From NCBI GenBank assembly GCA_018820275.1, contig JAHJOO010000035.1:1-63214 (forward strand): DNA of 63,214 bases, read 5' to 3'. Positions 1-7,990 of this stretch are shown piece by piece. The notes under the pieces were generated by a model. That model made no database searches and was not told where the DNA came from. It saw only the letters and a list, made by a program, of their open reading frames with translations. The first letter of the stretch is position 1, and the number at the start of each line of letters is the position of its first letter. Position numbers and translations under genes: made by a program. The DNA is from Alphaproteobacteria bacterium (lineage in GTDB: Bacteria > Pseudomonadota > Alphaproteobacteria > Caulobacterales > Caulobacteraceae).

Positions 1-313
1 ACTCGGCCTGGGTCACGGCCCCGCTCCCGTCGGAGTCCATGCGGGCGAAGGCGCGGTCGGCGCCCTCGGCCCGGCGCGCCTCGCGCCCCGCCTGCATCTC
101 CGCGGCCGAGACCGTGCCGTCGCCGTCGGCGTCCTGGGCGGCCAGCCGGGCCACGCGGCCGTCGACGAACTCCGCCTTCGAGATCCGGCCGTCGCCGTCC
201 CGGTCGCCGCGCGCGGCGCGGGGGGGGTCCTGCGGCACCTGCTGGGCCAGGGCAGCGCCGCCGCCGGCGAGGGTGAGGGCGGCGAGGCCGCCGATGAGGA
301 GGGTGCGCGTCAT
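1..313 (-). CDS. EF-hand calcium-binding protein, periplasmic (C-terminus outside window)
   Basis: Reading from the ATG at 313 downwards gives a hydrophobic signal peptide (leucine/alanine-rich, ending ...AALAQQ near residue 23) and then EF-hand loops. Two complete loops have the D-x-D-x-D-G-x-I/V-x-x-x-E pattern (starting DRDGDG and DADGDG). A third loop (DSDGSG) follows just before the window edge. Secreted EF-hand proteins of this type bind Ca2+; the physiological role is not known. The gene runs off the left edge, so its length and last loop cannot be judged. It follows glnE on the same strand with a gap of about 58 bases. Confidence 0.85.
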   Translation of the reverse strand, partial: MTRTLLIGGLAALTLAGGGAALAQQVPQDPPRAARGDRDGDGRISKAEFVDGRVARLAAQDADGDGTVSAAEMQAGREARRAEGADRAFARMDSDGSGAVTQAE

Positions 314-371
314 CGTGTGGATGTCTCCGGTTGGGCCGGGAGTCGGCCCGAGGTCGTCCCTGTCGGAGAGT

Positions 372-3251
372 TCAACGCGAGGGCGCGGCGGTTCCGTCGC
401 GGCGCGGGAGGAGGCGTTCCAGTTCCGCCCGCGTCCCGGTCCTGACGGCCGTCAGTTCGGCCTTGAGCGCCGCGAAGCCCGCGACCCCGGCCGCCCGGGC
501 CAGCAGGTCGCGCATGCCCTGCGGCTCGTCCTCGGGCACGGGTCGCTCATTGAAGGCGCAGGCCAGCACCTGGCCCACCGCCTGATGCAGGGCCCAGGAC
601 CGGGCCGGGAGGGGGTCTCCGCGCAGGGCCTCGACGGTCGAGGTCGTCAGCGGTCCGCCGTCGCGGGCGGCCTCCAGCTGCCGGAACTGGGCGATGAACT
701 CCGCGTCGACCTGGCCGCCGGGGACCAGCTTGCCGTCCCAGAAGCCGGACGGCGCGCGCTCCCGATCCATCAGATCGCGCATGGCGCGCACGTCGCCCGC
801 CAGATCCACGCCCGGGCGCGGGGCCCGCAGCACGGTGGCGATCTCGAACCGGACGGTTTCGGCGAAGTCGGCGTCGCTGGCCCAGACCACCCGGGCGCGG
901 GTCAACGCCATCCGCTCCCAGGTGTCGGCCTGATCGAGGTGGTGCGCGCGGAACGCCCCGAGGCTGAGCGAGACCGGGCCCTTGGACCCGGTGGGCCGCA
1001 GCCGCATGTCCACCTCGTAGAGCTCTCCCTCCGCCGTGTGCGCCGACAGGGCGGCGATCAGACGCTGGGTGAAACGGACGTAGAAGACGTCGGGCGACCA
1101 CCCCCGGATCGACGACGTCGCCTCCGGCTCCGCGCGGTAGAGGGTCATCAGGTCGAGGTCGGAGCTGGCCGTCATCTCGCGGGAGCCGGCCTTGCCGAGC
1201 GCCACCACGGCGACGGCACCGTCCATGGCGCCGCCCTGGCGCACGACCTCGCGCAGGGCCGCCTCCGACAGGGCGTGCAGCGCCGCGTCGGCCAGGGCGG
1301 TGTAGCCGCGCCCGGCCGCGTCGGCCCCGGCCCGACCGGTCAGGACCTGCAGCCCGATGCGAAACGCCTGCTCGCGGTGCATGCGGCGCACGACGTTCAT
1401 CGCCTCCTCGAAATCGGCGGCGGCGGCCTCGGCCAGCATCTGGCCGACCACGCCGGAGTCCTGATCGAGATCGAGGTACAGGCGCGCGTCCAGAATGCTG
1501 TCGAGGATCGCCGGTCGACGCCCCAGGGTCCGCGCCAGACGCGGCGCGTGGGCCATGACGCCGACGATGGTCTGGAACAGGTCGGGCTGGTTCAGGAACA
1601 GGGCCTGGATCTGAACCCCGGCCGTCAGCCCGCTGAAGAAGCCGCCGAAGCGCCGGAAGGCGGCGTCGGGCGCGCCCGTCTCCGCCATGGCGGTCAGCAG
1701 CTGGGGCGCGAGGCGGGTGAACAGTTCGCGTCCCCGGGCGGTGCGGGTGGCGGCGATGCGCCCGTGGTGCCAGGCGCGGATGGCGTCGGCGACCGTGGCC
1801 GGCTCGGAGAACCCCATCCGGCTCAAGGTCTCCAGCGTGCCGGGGTCGTTCTCGACCCCGGTGAAGACCAGGCTCCCGTACGGCGAGGACAGGTCCTCCT
1901 CGCCCTCGAACAGCTCGCCGTAGCGGGCGTTGACCCCGGTCAGCAGCCGCTCGACCCCCGCGTCGAACCCGGCCAGGTCGTCGTGTCCCGCAAGGGCGGC
2001 GACGGCGCGCCGGCGATCGGGGTCCTCGGGCAACCGGTGGGTCTGCTCGTCCTCCAGCATCTGGGCCCGGTGCTCCAGGGCGCGCAGACGGAGGTAGGCG
2101 GCGGACAGCCCGGCCCGGACCTCCGCCGAGACGTGGCCGGCCGCCTCGAGGGCCTGCAGCGCCTCGAGGGTGCGGGGCGCGCGCAGGTTCGGGTCGCGCC
2201 CGCCGAGGATCAGTTGCTGGGTCTGGGCGAAGAACTCGATCTCGCGGATGCCGCCGCGGCCCAGTTTCAGATTGGCCCCCGCCGCCTCCAGCCCTTCGCC
2301 GGTCTTGTGGACGTGAATCTGGCGCTTGATGGAGTGGACGTCGAGGATCGCCTGATAGTCGAGGCTGCGGCGCCAGACGAAGGGCCTGAGCTCCTTCAGG
2401 AACGCGCGTCCGGCCTCCAGATCCCCGATCACGGGCCGCGCCTTGATGAAGGCCGCCCGCTCCCAGTTCTGGCCGACGCTTTCGTAGTAGCTGAGGGCAA
2501 AGGAGGCCGCGACGCAGGGCGGGGTCGACGACGGATCGGGGCGCAGGCGCAGGTCGACGCGGAAGACGTAGCCGTCGCCGGTGCGTTCCTGCATCAGCTG
2601 GGCGAAGGCGTGGGTCAGGCGGTCCAGGAACCGCTGCGGCTCGACCCCTTCGGCCAGGGTGCCGGCGACGCGGTCCGGGTCCCAGAACAGGCTGACGTCG
2701 ATGTCCGACGAATAGTTCAGCTCGTCGGCGCCGTGCTTGCCCATGGCCAGGCCGAACAGGCCGGGGACGGGGCCGCGGGGGTCATCGGGGGGGGAGAGCA
2801 GCTTGCCGCGCGCGCGCTGGTCGTGGGCGACGGCGCGCAGGGCCGCGGCCGCCGAGGCGTCGGCGAAGCGGCTCAGCGCGTGGGTGACGGCGTCGAGGTC
2901 CCACAGGCCGCCGAGGTCGGCGAGGGCGGTCAGGAGGTGCAGCTCGGCCTTGAGCCGTCTCAGCGGCACCCGCAGATCGTCGGCCCCGCCGCTCAGGGCC
3001 GCGGTCGCCGCCAGCACGGCGTCGCGGCGGGCCTCCGGCCCCTCCTCGAGAAGGCCGCGGAGCATCTCCGGCCAGCGCCGCGCCAGGCCGAACAGATAGG
3101 GGGAGGCCGCGAAGACGGGTGCCAGGGCGGGCCAGGCGGCGTCGAGCGTCGCGCTCCACCCGTGCGCCGTGGCGGCCTCGGCCAGCCGCTGGTGGGCGCG
3201 TTCGGCGGCGCCGGCGTCGACGACAGGGCCGCACGGCCGCAGCGGGGTCAC
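372..3251 (-). CDS. glnE: Bifunctional glutamine synthetase adenylyltransferase/adenylyl-removing enzyme
   Basis: GlnE switches glutamine synthetase activity by adding or removing AMP in response to PII and glutamine. The 959-aa product has the expected two nucleotidyltransferase domains. The N-terminal (adenylyl-removing) site shows GKHGADELNYSSDIDVS at about residues 171-187, and the C-terminal (adenylylating) site shows GKAGSREMTASSDLDL. Length matches the family. The ATG overlaps the stop of the upstream histidine kinase by 4 bases (ATGA), so the two are translationally coupled. This places glnE at the end of the ccm-degP-two-component operon. GlnD, which acts upstream of GlnE in the same cascade, is encoded at 29687-32395. 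Confidence 0.96.
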   Translation of the reverse strand: MTPLRPCGPVVDAGAAERAHQRLAEAATAHGWSATLDAAWPALAPVFAASPYLFGLARRWPEMLRGLLEEGPEARRDAVLAATAALSGGADDLRVPLRRLKAELHLLTALADLGGLWDLDAVTHALSRFADASAAAALRAVAHDQRARGKLLSPPDDPRGPVPGLFGLAMGKHGADELNYSSDIDVSLFWDPDRVAGTLAEGVEPQRFLDRLTHAFAQLMQERTGDGYVFRVDLRLRPDPSSTPPCVAASFALSYYESVGQNWERAAFIKARPVIGDLEAGRAFLKELRPFVWRRSLDYQAILDVHSIKRQIHVHKTGEGLEAAGANLKLGRGGIREIEFFAQTQQLILGGRDPNLRAPRTLEALQALEAAGHVSAEVRAGLSAAYLRLRALEHRAQMLEDEQTHRLPEDPDRRRAVAALAGHDDLAGFDAGVERLLTGVNARYGELFEGEEDLSSPYGSLVFTGVENDPGTLETLSRMGFSEPATVADAIRAWHHGRIAATRTARGRELFTRLAPQLLTAMAETGAPDAAFRRFGGFFSGLTAGVQIQALFLNQPDLFQTIVGVMAHAPRLARTLGRRPAILDSILDARLYLDLDQDSGVVGQMLAEAAAADFEEAMNVVRRMHREQAFRIGLQVLTGRAGADAAGRGYTALADAALHALSEAALREVVRQGGAMDGAVAVVALGKAGSREMTASSDLDLMTLYRAEPEATSSIRGWSPDVFYVRFTQRLIAALSAHTAEGELYEVDMRLRPTGSKGPVSLSLGAFRAHHLDQADTWERMALTRARVVWASDADFAETVRFEIATVLRAPRPGVDLAGDVRAMRDLMDRERAPSGFWDGKLVPGGQVDAEFIAQFRQLEAARDGGPLTTSTVEALRGDPLPARSWALHQAVGQVLACAFNERPVPEDEPQGMRDLLARAAGVAGFAALKAELTAVRTGTRAELERLLPRRDGTAAPSR

Positions 3252-4663
3252 GCCTCGGCCGCCGGCAGGATCAGGGCGACGCGCAGACCGGGTCCCTGAC
3301 CGCCGTACTCGCCGGGGCCCTCGTCCAGCTGGATGCGCCCCGCGTGGGCCTCCATCACCGCGCCCACCAGCGACAGGCCGAGGCCGGAGCCCGGCTCGGT
3401 GCGGCTGTTGTCCAGACGCACGAAGCGCTGCAGCACCCGGTCGCGGTCCTCGGCCGGCACGCCGGGCCCGGTGTCGGTGACCGAGAACTCGACGTCGCCG
3501 GAGCTGCGCCGGCGCGCGCGCAGCACCACCGCCCCGCCGGACGGCGTGTACTTCACCGCATTGTCCAGAACGTTGGCCAGGGCCTGGGACAGGAAGGCGC
3601 GATTGGCGTCCACCAGCAGGCCGCGCTCGATCTCGGCGGAGAATTCGAGCCCCTTGTCCTCGCTTGCGGGCTCGTACAGCTCGGCCATGTCCGCGGCGAG
3701 GTCGGCGGCGTCGAACCGGCTCGGATCGGGCGTCCGGCCCGAGCCCGCCGCGGCCTGGAGCCGGGCGATGGCCAGCACGGCGTTGAAGGTCTTCAGCAGG
3801 TCGTCGGCCTCGGCCAGCGCCATCTCCAGTGCCTCGACCCCGTCGATCTTGCCGGCCTCGGCGTCGATCAGGGCCACCTCCATCTTCGCCCGCATGCGCG
3901 TCAGCGGGCTGCGCAGGTCATGGGCGATGGCGTCGCCGGCGTGGCGGATCGACGCCATGGACGCCTCCATGCGGTCCAGCATGGCGTTGAGCCCCTGTCC
4001 GAGTTCGTCCAGCTCGTCGCCGTTGCCCTTGATCGCCGCACGGGCCTTGAGGTCGCCCTCCTGCACCGCCACCACGACGGTGTTGAGCCGGCCCATGGCC
4101 TTCTCGACGTTGCGGCTGACCAGCAGGCCGCCGCCGACGCCCAGCACCAGCACCATGGCCATGGCCCCCCAGAGCGCCTGGGTCAGGCGGGCGAGGTAGC
4201 GTTCCATGTCGCCGATGTCCTCGGCCACGAACAGCATCTCGCCGGTCGAGAGCCGCACCTGCACCCCCATGGACTGGGTCCGCACGACGCGGCCTTCGGC
4301 GTCCACGTCGGTGAAGCGGAAGGTCTCCCACTGCCGCGGCCCCTGGAAGTCGGTGATCGGCGAAGTGGTCAGGTTGCCCGTGATCTTCTGACCGTCGGGG
4401 GTCATCAGGATGTAGAGATACGAGCCGTTCGACAGGGTCCGGTCGATCAGGGCGCGGTTCAGGGCATCGAGCCCGCGTTCGCGGAAGATGCCGCTGAGAA
4501 TCTCCATCTCGCCGCGCACGCTGCGCTCCGCCCGCGTCCGGGCCTCCTGCGCCGAGGCGACGTAGACGTAGGCCAGCACCGCCGCCGCCACGGCCGCGAA
4601 CAGCGCCAGGAACAGCAGCGTCAGCCGGAACGGCGTGCGGCGGAAGAGGGAGGGGAGCTTCAT
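3248..4663 (-). CDS. Sensor histidine kinase, FeuQ-like
   Basis: Membrane histidine kinase of 471 aa. It has a transmembrane segment at about residues 13-35, a periplasmic sensor region of about 125 residues, a second membrane segment at about 163-183, and a HAMP region. The H-box AIAHDLRSPLTRMR puts the phospho-accepting His near residue 248. An N-box (NVLDNAVKY) and G-boxes (DTGPGVP, GSGLGLSLV) follow. The order degP-regulator-kinase-glnE next to ccm genes resembles the FeuP/FeuQ locus of rhizobia, so a FeuQ-like identity is inferred from synteny. The start at 4663 is chosen because it follows a good GGGAGAGG ribosome site. That site belongs to the left copy of the inverted repeat that flanks the DUF559 gene. 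An upstream in-frame ATG at 4732 lies inside the DUF559 gene. Confidence 0.9.
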   Translation of the reverse strand: MKLPSLFRRTPFRLTLLFLALFAAVAAAVLAYVYVASAQEARTRAERSVRGEMEILSGIFRERGLDALNRALIDRTLSNGSYLYILMTPDGQKITGNLTTSPITDFQGPRQWETFRFTDVDAEGRVVRTQSMGVQVRLSTGEMLFVAEDIGDMERYLARLTQALWGAMAMVLVLGVGGGLLVSRNVEKAMGRLNTVVVAVQEGDLKARAAIKGNGDELDELGQGLNAMLDRMEASMASIRHAGDAIAHDLRSPLTRMRAKMEVALIDAEAGKIDGVEALEMALAEADDLLKTFNAVLAIARLQAAAGSGRTPDPSRFDAADLAADMAELYEPASEDKGLEFSAEIERGLLVDANRAFLSQALANVLDNAVKYTPSGGAVVLRARRRSSGDVEFSVTDTGPGVPAEDRDRVLQRFVRLDNSRTEPGSGLGLSLVGAVMEAHAGRIQLDEGPGEYGGQGPGLRVALILPAAEA

Positions 4664-4667
4664 CTGA

Positions 4668-5063
4668 TCACCTCTCCCTCCCCGACAGGGGAGGGTGGTC
4701 GGCGCGAAGCGACGACCGGGTGGGAAGGGCAAGGCAATGCGACCTCACCATCTCCATGATCCGCTCGACCTCATCGCGAACTTGCGCATTCGACACCCTC
4801 AGCGTCACGAACCCTTGGCGCCCAAGAACGGCGTCCCTCACCCGATCCTTCCGCGCCCGATCTTCCGTGTCGTGCGAAGCGCCATCCACCTCGATGATCA
4901 ACCGGCGATCGAGGCAGACGAAGTCCAGAATATAGCCGCGCTCCGGGTGCTGGCGGCGGAAATGCAGACCATCGGCTCGAAGGGCCCGCAAACGCGTCCA
5001 CAGCCGCGCCTCCGCGGGCGTGAGCGCTTTTCGGAGCCTTCTGGCCTTGGCGATGGCACCCAT
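4668..5063 (-). CDS. DUF559 family endonuclease-like protein
   Basis: A 131-aa protein of the DUF559 family, which has a VSR/PD-(D/E)xK-type nuclease fold. The conserved core is present: FRRQHPERGYILDFVC (D47), IIEVDG (E58, D60), HD at 64-65, and G-F-V-T-L-R-V-x-N near 84-92. The candidate active-site acids are therefore intact. The last 19 residues (LPTRSSLRADHPPLSGRER) are encoded by the left inverted repeat. Its ribosome site (GGGAGGGG upstream of the ATG at 5063) is supplied by the right inverted repeat. It interrupts a response regulator/histidine kinase pair, where no nuclease is expected. The biochemical function of DUF559 proteins is not established; a role in handling the flanking hairpins is inference. 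Confidence 0.85.
   Translation of the reverse strand: MGAIAKARRLRKALTPAEARLWTRLRALRADGLHFRRQHPERGYILDFVCLDRRLIIEVDGASHDTEDRARKDRVRDAVLGRQGFVTLRVSNAQVRDEVERIMEMVRSHCLALPTRSSLRADHPPLSGRER
4672..4729. repeat. Left copy of a double-hairpin inverted repeat flanking the DUF559 gene
   Basis: This copy contains two consecutive hairpins. The first is CCCTCCCC-GACA-GGGGAGGG. The second has GGTCG/CGACC arms extended by three bases per side around a GCGCGAAGCG centre. A CGGGTGGG tail follows. The reverse complement of the right copy (5073-5123) aligns with it nearly base for base, apart from the first loop and the longer second stem. It overlaps the 3' end of the DUF559 gene and provides the ribosome binding site of the downstream kinase gene. 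Confidence 0.88.
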
Positions 5064-5072
5064 GTCGCCGCG

Positions 5073-5123
5073 CCCCTCCCACCCGGTCGCTTCGCGACCA
5101 CCCTCCCCTTTCGGGGAGGGAGA
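5073..5123. repeat. Right copy of the double-hairpin inverted repeat
   Basis: On the minus strand this copy reads TCTCCCTCCCC-GAAA-GGGGAGGG, then GGTCGC-GAA-GCGACC, then CGGGTGGGAGGGG. It lies in the 71-base gap between the response-regulator stop (5135) and the DUF559 start (5063), and its last purine run is the DUF559 ribosome site. Together with the left copy it forms roughly 50-base inverted repeats around the gene. Similar hairpin-rich sequences are common between genes in Caulobacterales and related alphaproteobacteria, from general knowledge. Confidence 0.88.
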
Positions 5124-5134
5124 ACGCCGGAGAT

Positions 5135-5806
5135 CTACGCTTCCAACCTGTACCCCGCGCCCCGGACCGTCTGCAGCATGGCCTTGTCGAAGCCCTTGTC
5201 GATCTTGGCGCGCAGGCGGCTGATGTGGACGTCGATGACGTTGGTCTGGGGGTCGAAGTGGTATTCCCACACCTTCTCCAGCAGCATGGTGCGGGTCACC
5301 GACTGGCCGGCATGGCGCATCAGGAATTCCAGCAGCTGGAACTCGCGCGGCTGCAGGTCGATCTCCTGGCCGGCGCGATGCACCGTGCGGGCGATCAGGT
5401 TCATCTCCAGATCGCCGACCTTCAGCACGGTGGCGACCGACCCCGTCTCGCGGCGACGCGACAGGGCCTCGACCCGGGCGATCAGCTCGGAGAAGGCATA
5501 GGGCTTTACCAGATAGTCGTCGGCGCCGGCCTTCAGGCCCGTGACGCGATCCTCGACCTCGCCCAGCGCCGACAGAAACAGGACCGGCGTCTGGTCGCCC
5601 TCCTTGCGCACCGTCTCGACCATGCCGATGCCGTCCAGGCGGGGCATCATGCGGTCGACGACGTAGACGTCATAGCCGCCCTTCTGGGCCTCCAGCAGGC
5701 CGAAAGCGCCGTCGACGGCGTGCACGGCCTCGTGCCCGGCCTCGGTCAGTCCCCGCACCATGGCGGTGGCGGCGTCCGCATCGTCCTCGACCACCAGAAT
5801 CCGCAT
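5135..5806 (-). CDS. OmpR-family response regulator, FeuP-like
   Basis: A 223-aa regulator with an N-terminal receiver domain (acidic EDD at residues 7-9, phospho-accepting D51 in VVDRMMPRLDG, YLVKPY lysine near 102). A C-terminal winged-helix DNA-binding domain ends ...RGAGYRLEA. The start at 5806 follows a strong GGAGGGGTGAG ribosome site; an in-frame ATG at 5851 is possible but has a poorer context. It sits 56 bases downstream of degP and is separated from its kinase only by the DUF559 unit. The VVDRM motif and the neighbours recall FeuP of rhizobia; the target genes here are unknown. Confidence 0.9.
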   Translation of the reverse strand: MRILVVEDDADAATAMVRGLTEAGHEAVHAVDGAFGLLEAQKGGYDVYVVDRMMPRLDGIGMVETVRKEGDQTPVLFLSALGEVEDRVTGLKAGADDYLVKPYAFSELIARVEALSRRRETGSVATVLKVGDLEMNLIARTVHRAGQEIDLQPREFQLLEFLMRHAGQSVTRTMLLEKVWEYHFDPQTNVIDVHISRLRAKIDKGFDKAMLQTVRGAGYRLEA

Positions 5807-5862
5807 CGCCTCACCCCTCCGTCCGACGCCGATTCGCGGCGCCGCATTCATCCGTCATCGTC

Positions 5863-7392
5863 CTACCGTTCGCGCGGCAGGTCCATCGCCACAGAGACGT
5901 CGCCCGCGCCGGTCCAGACCAGCAGAAAGATCGCGTCGCGCCCGGCCGAGCGGGCCCGGCGCGCCTCGGCGGCGACCTGATCCACCGTGCGGGCCTCGGC
6001 CGTACCGACCCTCTTGATCACCATGCCCGGCGTGAAGCGCCGGTCGCCGCCTTGCGCCACGCCGGTCACGACCACGCCGTTCACGCCCGCGGGAATGGAG
6101 TACCGGGCCCGCTGCTGGGCGGTCATGGGCGACAGGATCAGCCCCGCGGCCTCAACGCCCGGTGAGGCCGGGGCGTCGGGCCCGGCCCCTTCATCCGGCC
6201 GTGCGGCATTCAGTTCCGTCTCCGGAGGCCGCCGCGCCGCGCGGACTGTCAGGGTCGACCGCCCGCCCGCGCGCAGCACTTCGAGGCGCAGGGCCTGGCC
6301 GACCCGGGCGGCGCCCACCCGGCGCGTGAGGTCGGTCGAATCCGCCACGGGCCGGCCATCCAGGGACACGACGATGTCGCCCGGCTGCAGCCCGCCGCGT
6401 TGCGCGGGCCCCCCGGCCGTCACCCCGTTGATCAGCGCGCCCTGCATGCCCTCGGGCAGGCCCAGGGCTTCGCGGAAGGGGTCGAGGTCGGCGATCTCGA
6501 CGCCCAGATAGCCGCGCTCGATCTGCTCGCCGCGCATCAGCCGTCCGGTGATGGTCTTGGCGGTGTCGGCCGGGATGGCGAAGCCGATGCCGACGGAGGC
6601 CCCCGTCGGCGAATAGATCGCCGTGTTCACGCCGATCACCCGACCGTGCACGTCGAAGGTCGGGCCGCCCGAGTTGCCCGTGTTGATGGCCGCGTCGATC
6701 TGGATGTAGTCGACGTAGGCGCTGGACGACTGGTCGCGCAGGTCGCGCGACTTGGCCGAGACGATGCCGGCCGTCGCCGTGCCGCCCAGACCGAAGGGGT
6801 TGCCCACGGCGATGACCCAGTCGCCGACGCGCGGCTCGGCCGAGTCCTCGAAGCTGACGTAGGCGAAGCGCTCGCCCTCGACCTTGATCACCGCCAGGTC
6901 CGTGCTCTCGTCGCGGCCGACCAGCCGGGCCCGCAGTTCGCGGTTGTCGGCCAGCCGGACGATGATCTCCTCGGCGTTCTCGACGACGTGGTTGTTGGTG
7001 ACGATGTAGCCGTCGGGCGAGATGAAGAAGCCCGAGCCGGCGCCGGCCGCCAGCTGGCCCTCGTCCTCGCCCTCGCCCTCGGGGGTCTGGCCGTCCGGCC
7101 GGGCGTCGGGACGGAACTCGAAGGGCAGGCCAGGGATCTGGTAGTTCCGGCGACGGGGGATCCGCGTCCGCACGTCGATCTGCACCACGGCGGGTGCGAC
7201 CTGGTCGAAGATGGCGGCGAAGCTGGCGGGGGCGCCGGGCGGCTGGGCGAAGGGGGCGCCGGCCACGCCGGAACTGGGCGTCAGGCGCAGGCCGTCGTCG
7301 CCGGGCCAGCGCACGAAGCCGCCCGCGGTCGCCGCGGCGGCCACCAGCAGGCCGGCGGCGGCCCCGAGAATGAATTCCTTGCGCTTCAGCAT
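5863..7392 (-). CDS. degP: Periplasmic serine endoprotease DegP/HtrA (Do family)
   Basis: The 509-aa product degrades or refolds damaged proteins in the periplasm. It starts with a charged N-terminus and a hydrophobic segment (about residues 7-27) acting as signal or anchor. The trypsin-like domain has its triad in TNNHVV (H135), STDLAV (D165) and GNSGGP (S241). Two PDZ domains follow, the first with the GYLGVEI motif. The ATG at 7392 is preferred because the upstream alternative at 7536 would overlap ccmH and lacks a signal peptide. The gap to ccmH is about 106 bases. The link of DegP with the ccm genes and a two-component pair is a known alphaproteobacterial arrangement. Confidence 0.94.
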   Translation of the reverse strand: MLKRKEFILGAAAGLLVAAAATAGGFVRWPGDDGLRLTPSSGVAGAPFAQPPGAPASFAAIFDQVAPAVVQIDVRTRIPRRRNYQIPGLPFEFRPDARPDGQTPEGEGEDEGQLAAGAGSGFFISPDGYIVTNNHVVENAEEIIVRLADNRELRARLVGRDESTDLAVIKVEGERFAYVSFEDSAEPRVGDWVIAVGNPFGLGGTATAGIVSAKSRDLRDQSSSAYVDYIQIDAAINTGNSGGPTFDVHGRVIGVNTAIYSPTGASVGIGFAIPADTAKTITGRLMRGEQIERGYLGVEIADLDPFREALGLPEGMQGALINGVTAGGPAQRGGLQPGDIVVSLDGRPVADSTDLTRRVGAARVGQALRLEVLRAGGRSTLTVRAARRPPETELNAARPDEGAGPDAPASPGVEAAGLILSPMTAQQRARYSIPAGVNGVVVTGVAQGGDRRFTPGMVIKRVGTAEARTVDQVAAEARRARSAGRDAIFLLVWTGAGDVSVAMDLPRER

Positions 7393-7498
7393 CTGGTCGC
7401 GGACGTCCCCTGTCCGGGGCGACGGCCCCGGCGATCCTTCGATATAGCCGTTCGGCGGCCCGCGCCCAACCTGGGCCGGCGCGCCTTGATGGCGGCGT

Positions 7499-7990
7499 TC
7501 ATCGACCGTCGTCGGGCGCGTCCGCGGCGGCTTCATGGCGAAGCCTGTCGGACTTGAGAACTTTCGCCAGCGCCGTCTCCTCCGCGGGAGTCAGCGGCGG
7601 GGCTTCGACGGCGGCCTTGCGCGCCCGCAGCGCGGCCAGCGCTCCGCCCGCCAGCAGCAGGGCCAGCGGGCCCAGCCACAGCAGCAGCGTCCCCGGATCG
7701 AACGGCGGCCGGAAAAGGACGAAGTCGCCCCAGCGCGCCACCAGACCGGCGCGGATCTGGTCGTCCGTCGCCCCGGCGGCGATGCGGCCCCGCACCTCCG
7801 CCCGCACGTCGGCGGCGAGGCCGGCGGGCGAATCGGCGATCGATTCGTGCTGGCAGACGACGCAGCGGATTTCCTCGAACAGGGCCTGGGCCCGTGCCTC
7901 CTGCGCCGCGTCGGGCAGGGGCGCGTCCGGCACGGGCGCGGGCTCGGCCGCGATCAGGAACAGGGCGGCGACGGCGGCCACGAGCCTCAT
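7499..7990 (-). CDS. ccmH: Cytochrome c maturation protein CcmH (CycL)
   Basis: A 163-aa membrane-anchored thiol protein that helps reduce or hold apocytochrome c for heme attachment. It has a signal peptide (residues 1-20) and the diagnostic RCVVCQ motif with Cys43 and Cys46. A periplasmic helical domain leads into one transmembrane segment (about 100-122) with a cytoplasmic tail. The start ATG overlaps the ccmF stop by 4 bases (ATGA). It is the last ccm gene of the cluster. Confidence 0.94.
   Translation of the reverse strand: MRLVAAVAALFLIAAEPAPVPDAPLPDAAQEARAQALFEEIRCVVCQHESIADSPAGLAADVRAEVRGRIAAGATDDQIRAGLVARWGDFVLFRPPFDPGTLLLWLGPLALLLAGGALAALRARKAAVEAPPLTPAEETALAKVLKSDRLRHEAAADAPDDGR

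Noticed and set aside
39..3299. Very long open frame (over 1000 codons) on the plus strand opposite glnE
   Set aside because: Such antisense frames occur opposite almost every gene in this high-GC sequence; the translation is Arg/Gly/Pro-rich with no domain, and glnE is clear on the other strand.
4664..5134. Transposon or insertion sequence at the DUF559 locus
   Set aside because: No transposase gene and no target-site duplication could be recognised; the unit is instead described as a nuclease gene with inverted hairpin repeats.
5825..5851. Upstream ATG at 5851 as start of the FeuP-like regulator
   Set aside because: Adds 15 residues not found before the conserved receiver start and lacks the strong ribosome site that precedes 5806.
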